Assembly: GCA_029990175.1 (NCBI GenBank) | Contig: JARKIP010000022.1 | Coordinates: 21,860,001-21,924,000 of the forward strand | Direction: 5' to 3' | DNA from: Petunia secreta | Taxonomy: Eukaryota; Streptophyta; Magnoliopsida; Solanales; Solanaceae | DNA: 64,000 bases | In this document: in pieces, positions 58,141-64,000 of the stretch | How positions within the stretch are numbered: position 1 is the first letter of the stretch | Layout of the letters: every line of letters starts with the position of its first letter | Made by a program: the position numbers and the translations under genes | Notes under the pieces: generated by a model | The model's database searches: none | Told to the model about the DNA's origin: nothing | Seen by the model: only the letters and a program-made list of their open reading frames with translations

Positions 58141-59411
58141 GCAATACTTATATGCTGAATGCAATACCAAAAATAGGGCATAACATATAATATACAATGT
58201 AAATTCAAAGCTAAGACGTAATGAGTACGCCTTTCGGAAGCTACACATATAAAGAACACGTGGTAGAAAATCCACGAGGCCAAATGCCTTCAAAGAAATG
58301 GATATAATCACTTACCTTGTTACAAAGTTAGTACATCCACTCAATAACCGCTTGTCCTTTGGTTTCATTGCCAAACGATCCCACTCTATTCAATAAGTAG
58401 AAAACTATATCAAATTAGACTAAAGGCTTCATTCCTCACATCTTAGGGCAATCTGGTTAGGAACCTGATACCCTATTCACATACGCAATATGCAGGCCAG
58501 GCCTATTTACAGGGTTTATGGTCACCTAACCAAATCCTAAATAAATTACATTTATATGTTGCCCATAACTCACTGAGTACGAATATATAATCAATTCCAT
58601 TATCGGGGTCCATTTTACCCTTTAAACTATTAATTGAACTTATTAAAACGATGTATAATATTCCAAGTTTTACCGTTAAAACATATTTAAACACACGTAA
58701 TAAACTAAAATAGTGGATTAAGATCATTACCTGAATATTTCAGGGTGAAAATTCTATCTTTTTCCGGCTCTTTTCTCATTTTCTGGTATTTTTTTCGCCT
58801 GCGTTTCGCGTTCTCATTTCTATTCAGTTTTGAGCTTTTTAATGGTTTCTGCTCAAAAATTGCTAAGGACCACCGCCATTGCCTTTCTTTTTTTTTTTTT
58901 TCTTTTTTTCATTTTTTTTAATTTCCTTTTCGCGTCGAAAATTAAAACAGTACCCTACGATATTCGAAATAATTCCAACTTTTGCTTACAAGTTATACAA
59001 AATATATGTAATATACTCACGAAGGCGGATCTCAAATCGGACTCCCGAAACTCAAGATGCGAATTTAAATGAAAAAAGTCAAATTATTTAACTTTCGGCA
59101 TTTTAGCGAAAACTAGTCGAACAACATCGAAATTCAGTTTCGAAAAATCGCAAAAGTCACAAATAATCATACGAACCTAACGACGCTTTCAGATTTTGAA
59201 TCGGAGCTCATTCGCCAAAACCGAGCTCGAAAATCTCTTTTTAATATTTATCGACAATAAAAACGGAAACCTTCTTCTGATGCCAACCAAACGAGGTCTG
59301 ATTTAGCTCAAATTTTACAGATAAATCTCAATGGACTTTATAAATATTTTAAAATTATCGGCACGCCAATCGGAGTCCTAACTTCCGAAACGACTAACCA
59401 AGGTCGTTTCA

Positions 59412-59425
59412 TTCTCCTCCACTTA
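59412..59425 (-). promoter_or_regulatory. Polypurine tract of the right-hand gypsy-type element
   Basis: On the minus strand TAAGTGGAGGAGAA directly precedes the LTR start TGAAACGACC. Confidence 0.75.
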
Positions 59426-60960
59426 AACTCTCGTTCGTCCTCGAACGAGCATAAGTCTAAAGTAGGACTCACGCTGATAACAAGACAACTTGCACGACCT
59501 TCATAAACTGCTCTACGGGCATTATCTTCTTATTACAGGATCAAAGTCATAACACGCATATCGTACTTTTGGAATAAAATATATCTGGATAATATGATAA
59601 TACCATTACCCGGATTATTCTGACTAAGATGATCCTTCCTCGATCACGAGAGGAGAGTTCTACATTTTCGAAATAAAGATACACGGAACTTTGAATGGGT
59701 TAACATGATTCCGCCGATAATCACCTCTTTGATATACATTTCGATATAAAATAGGTCGATGAAACTAAGAATTAGCTTACGCTTCAGCAACGCCCTAGAG
59801 ATTTAATATTATGATTCGGTATCAATTGGAGGAAGACTCCTCCACTTAGAGCATTAACTCATACCGCTAACTTGAATAGAAATAGTCATCCTCGCACAGT
59901 CTACCAGACTAAGGAAGACATAGCAAAAAATAGAATGCGGCTCAGACCTGAGCTACCAAATTACCCTCTCGAGTTGCCAAACGACTGCAACTCCCGCGTT
60001 CACAACTCTATATCTTTGTCATAAGCACTACCGCCTGATCGATCAAATCAGAGGTCAAATGATGCCCCTCATTGCCTTTAGTAGTCCTAAACACAACAAT
60101 GCGCTTACCCAGCTACCTTGACACGCACTCTGGCTCCACACAGGAACATCGTAAGAGGCTACTGACCGCCTAAGCTCACCAGTGTCGAACAAAGAAGAGA
60201 TGGTAATAGATCTTTATGAAGCTCATCGTCTTACTTATTTGGCTACCAGAGCTAGACTACTTACGAGTCAAGCTAGCCAAAGAATCGCAATTGAAGAAAT
60301 AGATATTAGATTAGCTCTATGGAACAACATCCATGCTAATTTAACCTCCCAATAAGAAGGAAACTCTGACAATTTACCAGAAACCCTGTTATAACCCAAA
60401 TAAGCTCATAGGATAACATGACTTTACTAGCATTTTGAACCAAGATGAGATGCGTAGATCGAATATTACTTACTAACCATTTTACACCGGAAGAAACAGG
60501 TGACACTTTCTGATGGTGATGAATAGGAATCCTATCCTCCTACCAACATGGAATTCCGAGAAGAGAGGTATACTAATTTGACTTAATAATAAAAGCTGGC
60601 ACGATAAGATGCCAAGCAGACAATACCGAAACTCACTGTAAAATCTCTCATATTTAGACCAGATAAAATGGAAGGGTCCCACAAATGCCCTGAATAAATC
60701 ATACCAGAAGCTTGCCCCTCTACTGCAATCGATTCTTAATAGAAATAATAAGGAAACCATGGAAACATGATATGACAAACTATTTCCAAATTGATCGAAA
60801 GAATCAAATCTTACTCACATTTAAGAGAGGAAGAAATCTCAAGGTCCACTATATCGGATACCTCAGCATCCTGCCAAACTAGAAGTTCATAGAACTGCCT
60901 TTGTAGCTGAGTCGAGCTGCTACCCTGATAATTACTTCTAGAAGAACCACTACCATCACA
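59426..60960 (-). other. Internal region without recognisable coding sequence
   Basis: This is where pol would lie in a complete element, but no motif is readable. One plus-strand frame of 52 codons (60199-60357) is compositionally protein-like and has no recognised relative. Confidence 0.45.
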
Positions 60961-62470
60961 CTCTCGACCTTTATCAAATGAGGGCATATCTCTGGTTGAT
61001 TAAGATCTAAATAAATTCCGTACTACTGTTCAGGTGTCTGATGCCGGTCTGATGGTGAGAAAAAGAACAAATGCTTACTTGCCGGAGTAAGGAAAACTCA
61101 ACCGAAAATGACAGGCTCACGACAATGATAACACCTTTTCAATGAAAATGGAAGTTGGACAGGTTGTTGATAGCTACAAAGGGAAAAACTGGGTGTGATA
61201 TTGACGAACTACTGGCGCACTCTAAGAATCGTGTGACACAAGCTGAGATCGCCTGGAAGGTGGCCTCGCAAAATAATCAGAACTTTTACCTCCAAATGAG
61301 GTACCCTGGTTGCCCACTTGGGCCACGGGATCTCTTACTCTCCCGCTCTAACTCTTCCCGCTCTAACTTATGATATGCCTAATACCTTTGAGCAATATTA
61401 CAACGACATCAAATGAAGTCCCAACCTCAATATTTTTTTTTCGAGCCGTCTGGGATGTCAAGGAAGGAGAAAGGTCATCAATAAATCTTTGAATCTCTCG
61501 AAAGGCTCATGGACTAGTTCTAACGCATATTCCGCCATTCTATAGAATTCAATCCCATATTCTGAAACACCAACAGGCTAACCGACAAGCTACCCTATCC
61601 AATCCACTCAAACTGGCAACAATTTTCATCTCGCTCGCTACTCGAAAGGAAATTTTTCACGAATCTAGAAGAAAACCGAACCAAGTTAGCTAATAAGAGA
61701 GCGGCCCACCAATTCAAGGCTGGACACTGAAATCGAAAAGCAGAATAATCAACACCATATCGCTCGATATAATCAAGAGCTTGAAGGATACGCTAACATC
61801 ATTGTATTTTAAAAAAATATCACGAAGTTTATCTGATGCAATGCTTAAGAATATCAGAAGGTTCAACCGCGTAAAATAATGCAACCTCTTCGGACACTCG
61901 GACCGAACTGATACCTCGGCTGGCTAACCAGCCAGAACAACTGGATGCACAATACATGCTGCCTCCGGAACACACTTTACTGCGGCAATATTAAGAACTG
62001 AAATAGGAGCTCCCTGAAATCGAACGTCTACACATGCGGTAACCTGATAGGCTGGCCAGCGAATAATAGGTTCTTACGGTATCTGCGTCGCCAAGATTCT
62101 CGTAAAGCATCGTAGAGAGCCAAGGGAACTACAAGGCCCTGCTCCCTTGCCCATCGCGAGCTCGTACAACTAAGGCCTGCGCAACTGGATCGTCAACACG
62201 ATCCACAACTCTCGGGGCTTGAGTAGCCCTAGCCTTAAGCTAGACTACTTCGTCCTGAACTCCTACCATTTGCCGATTTATCGCACGAAGGCTCACCATT
62301 ACCACGAAGGAATTAATGAAACATCCTAGACCGACGCGCGATAAGAAAAGAAGGAAGTGAAACTTCCTAAATGCCATCATAGCCTCTCGTAGATAAGTAC
62401 GGACATCTACGTACCCATCATCGAGACTCTACTAGACACTGTCTTAGTCTGGATAGATACTAAACCGGCC
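60961..62470 (-). pseudogene. gag: Decayed Gag of the right-hand gypsy-type element
   Basis: On the minus strand near 62290-62110 the N-terminal pattern reads MVSLRAINRQMVG, ATQAPRVVDRVDDPVAQ. Near 61550-61470 a capsid-like EYALELVHEPFERF appears, and near 61130 a knuckle-like RCYHCREP. Their order fits a gypsy Gag starting shortly after the PBS. Stops and shifts occur throughout. Confidence 0.5.
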
Positions 62471-62480
62471 TCTGATACCA
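62470..62480 (-). promoter_or_regulatory. Primer-binding site, tRNA-Met type
   Basis: On the minus strand it reads TGGTATCAGAG, two bases inside the LTR at 62483; the next base is G rather than C. Confidence 0.85.
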
Positions 62481-63148
62481 ACTGACACGACCCGGAATCC
62501 GATTAGGCCGTGCCGGCACCCGACATCCTCCCCTAGACCCGTCGGGCGAACCTTTACCAATCAAATTAGGAAAATAAATATAACAATTCATAAATAAGAA
62601 CAAGACTTTTTAAAAAAAAAAAAACACAGACATACTGATACCCCTAAGCTGTACAAAAGAAATTACAGCTGACTACCAAACATACTAAGTTTAGGGCTAT
62701 CTAGACCAGACATCTAAGAGTACAAAAGAAAACAGATACCTCTTGAAAGGAGCAAAATGCAAGTGAAATAATAAACCATAAACTGGTTGCCATCCGGAAT
62801 AAAGCTGGCTCACCCTGACAGCTGAAGTCGTCTTCGCTCCTGAACAATGCGGTGAACTCAATCCTGGAGCGAACCTGCCGAAGTGAAATAGATGGAAAAA
62901 AACAAACAACAAACAAGGGTGAGTCAAAAGGACTCAATAAATGGGGCAGACTAGCCACCTCAAAGAATAGGATAGCTAGTCAGGGAGATGAAACAGATAA
63001 ACCAAATTCCTCTTATTTAAATTATGAAAAGGCAGAGCCAAATAAAAACTAGAAACACGTATGGAATCACAAACTCATCAACAACTAGGAACGTAAGATA
63101 GTCAGAACATATAGGTATCTTGAACACATCAACAATCAGAAATACATC

Positions 63149-63245
63149 CTGTTGCGGCGTGCAACCCGATCCATATATTCATCCTGTTGCGGCATGCAAC
63201 CCGATCCATATATTTATACCGTTGCGGTGTGCAACCCGATCCCAG
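63149..63245. repeat. 35-bp tandem repeat, 3 copies
   Basis: Copies of GTTGCGGC(G/A)TGCAACCC start at 63151, 63186 and 63221, 35 bp apart. Confidence 0.9.
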
Positions 63246-63412
63246 CAACCCAGAATACGAGCCAAAAATATATAGGCAAACTGAGATATGTTCACGACAT
63301 AGTATACATACCGCATACATAAAACACAACACAATACACAAAATAGTCAGTATGCAGTGCAATGAGATGGGATGAATGTGGTACGATGCAATGCAGTCGC
63401 ATATACCTGATA

Positions 63413-63790
63413 CCTATCTCCGGACCGGGACTCTCATCGTCTACCAGGAGATATATGCAATAATGATTCTTCACTGGCTCGGGACTCTCATCGATTACCG
63501 GGAAGTATATGCAATGATGAGCCTTCACCGGCTCGGGACTCTCATCGATTACCGGGAAGTATATGCAATGATGACCCTTCACCGGCTCGGGACTCTCATC
63601 TATTGCCGGGAAGTATATGCAATAATGATGCTTCACCGGTGCGGGACTCTCATCGCCAACTAGGAAGAATATGAAATAATGATCCTTCACCGGTGCGGGA
63701 CTCTCATCGCCAACCGGGAAGCATATGTAATAATGATCCTTCACCGGTGCGGGACTCTCATCACCAATCGGGAAGTATATGCAATGCTCA
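63413..63790. repeat. 54-bp tandem repeat, 7 copies
   Basis: GGGACTCTCAT recurs at 63427, 63481, 63535, 63589, 63643, 63697 and 63751, exactly 54 bp apart. The same two subtypes and the same order occur as in the other LTR. Confidence 0.95.
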
Positions 63791-64000
63791 AAACCAGAGT
63801 GCAATACTTATATGCTCAATGTAATACCAAAAACAGGGCATAACATATAATATACAATGTAAATTCAAAGCTAAGACGTAATGAGTACGCCTTTCGGCAG
63901 CTACACACGTAAAGAACACGTGGTAGAAAATCCACGAGGCCAAATGCCTCCAAAGAAATGGATATAATCACTTACCTTGTTACAAAGTTAGTACATCCAC

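Larger units (their letters stand above)
56914..59411 (-). repeat. 3' LTR of the right-hand gypsy-type element
   Basis: The plus strand starts TGACACGGCCCGG and ends GGTCGTTTCA, and the first 1.4 kb is closely matched by 62483-64000. It contains two 35-bp units (57579-57642) and six 54-bp units (57807-58140). The open frames on both strands across the latter follow from a repeat length divisible by three. Confidence 0.85.
56914..64000 (-). mobile_element. Nonautonomous gypsy-type element with long LTRs, cut by the window edge
   Basis: Two copies of a 2.5-kb LTR (56914-59411, and 62483 beyond the right edge) enclose 3071 bp. A tRNA-Met-type PBS beside the right LTR and a purine tract beside the left LTR give minus orientation. 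The internal DNA shows only decayed Gag-like coding sequence; there is no protease, RT, RNase H or integrase. Large LTRs, a tRNA-Met PBS and the Gag style resemble the Tekay/Del chromovirus group, but without pol this is tentative. Confidence 0.75.
62483..64000 (-). repeat. 5' LTR of the right-hand gypsy-type element (incomplete)
   Basis: It starts TGACACGACCCGG and aligns with 56914 onward to the window edge; about 1 kb lies outside. It has three 35-bp units (63149-63245) and seven 54-bp units (63413-63790), one more of each than the other LTR. Confidence 0.85.

Noticed and set aside
57566..58183. Long repetitive frames on both strands, and a CRISPR-like look of evenly spaced repeats
   Set aside because: The 54-bp units are contiguous tandem repeats without unique spacers, in a plant LTR. 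Open frames on both strands follow from the unit length being divisible by three.

Overview
This window looks like gene-poor, heterochromatic DNA from a flowering plant, and I see no convincing host gene. It is almost entirely LTR retrotransposons nested in one another. The primer-binding sites (PBS) match plant initiator tRNA-Met, tRNA-Arg and tRNA-Asp. Ty3/gypsy, Ty1/copia, Ogre/Tat-like and Athila-like signatures are all present. Several repeats resemble sequences I associate with Solanaceae, but that placement is recall, not proof.

Layout, left to right. (1) 1-19798: a minus-strand, apparently nonautonomous Ogre/Tat-type element. Its 3' LTR runs off the left edge (1-2590) and its 5' LTR is 16910-19798, with a tRNA-Arg PBS. 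Its internal region has no gag-pol, carries a 53/64-bp minisatellite (4020-4710), and has been invaded twice: by a plus-strand gypsy derivative (5604-11179, target-site duplication (TSD) TGTTG) and by a second Ogre-type LTR left as a solo LTR (11372-14778, TSD CTCGG). (2) 19799-38817: SIRE/Maximus-type copia DNA arranged as internal-LTR-internal-LTR, that is, two elements sharing an LTR, with env-like reading-frame remnants in the Sirevirus position. Its RNase H region is split by a fairly young, nearly full-length minus-strand gypsy element (26465-33950, TSD CTTAG). (3) 38818-41212: the 3' end of an older copia element into which the SIRE array inserted. (4) 41213-53061: an Athila-like minus-strand nonautonomous element in a tandem LTR-internal-LTR-internal-LTR array of about 5.3-kb period. 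(5) 53062-56913: a heavily decayed copia fragment. (6) 56914 to the right edge: a minus-strand nonautonomous gypsy element with gag remnants only, whose ~2.5-kb LTRs contain 35-bp and 54-bp tandem repeats that differ in copy number between the two LTRs.

The most unusual item is the 5604-11179 element. It keeps LTRs, PBS, leader, a shortened gag, a protease motif, the integrase tail and the polypurine tract (PPT). Reverse transcriptase, RNase H and the integrase core are replaced by about 1.3 kb of unrecognised Ser/acidic-rich coding sequence. It looks like a parasite of the kind of element seen complete at 26465-33950: both share the gag start, a candidate 0.4-kb leader intron, the PPT, and arrays of a GGCG-NNN-CGCC motif. 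All boundaries were read by eye from LTR ends, TSDs, PBS and PPT sequences.
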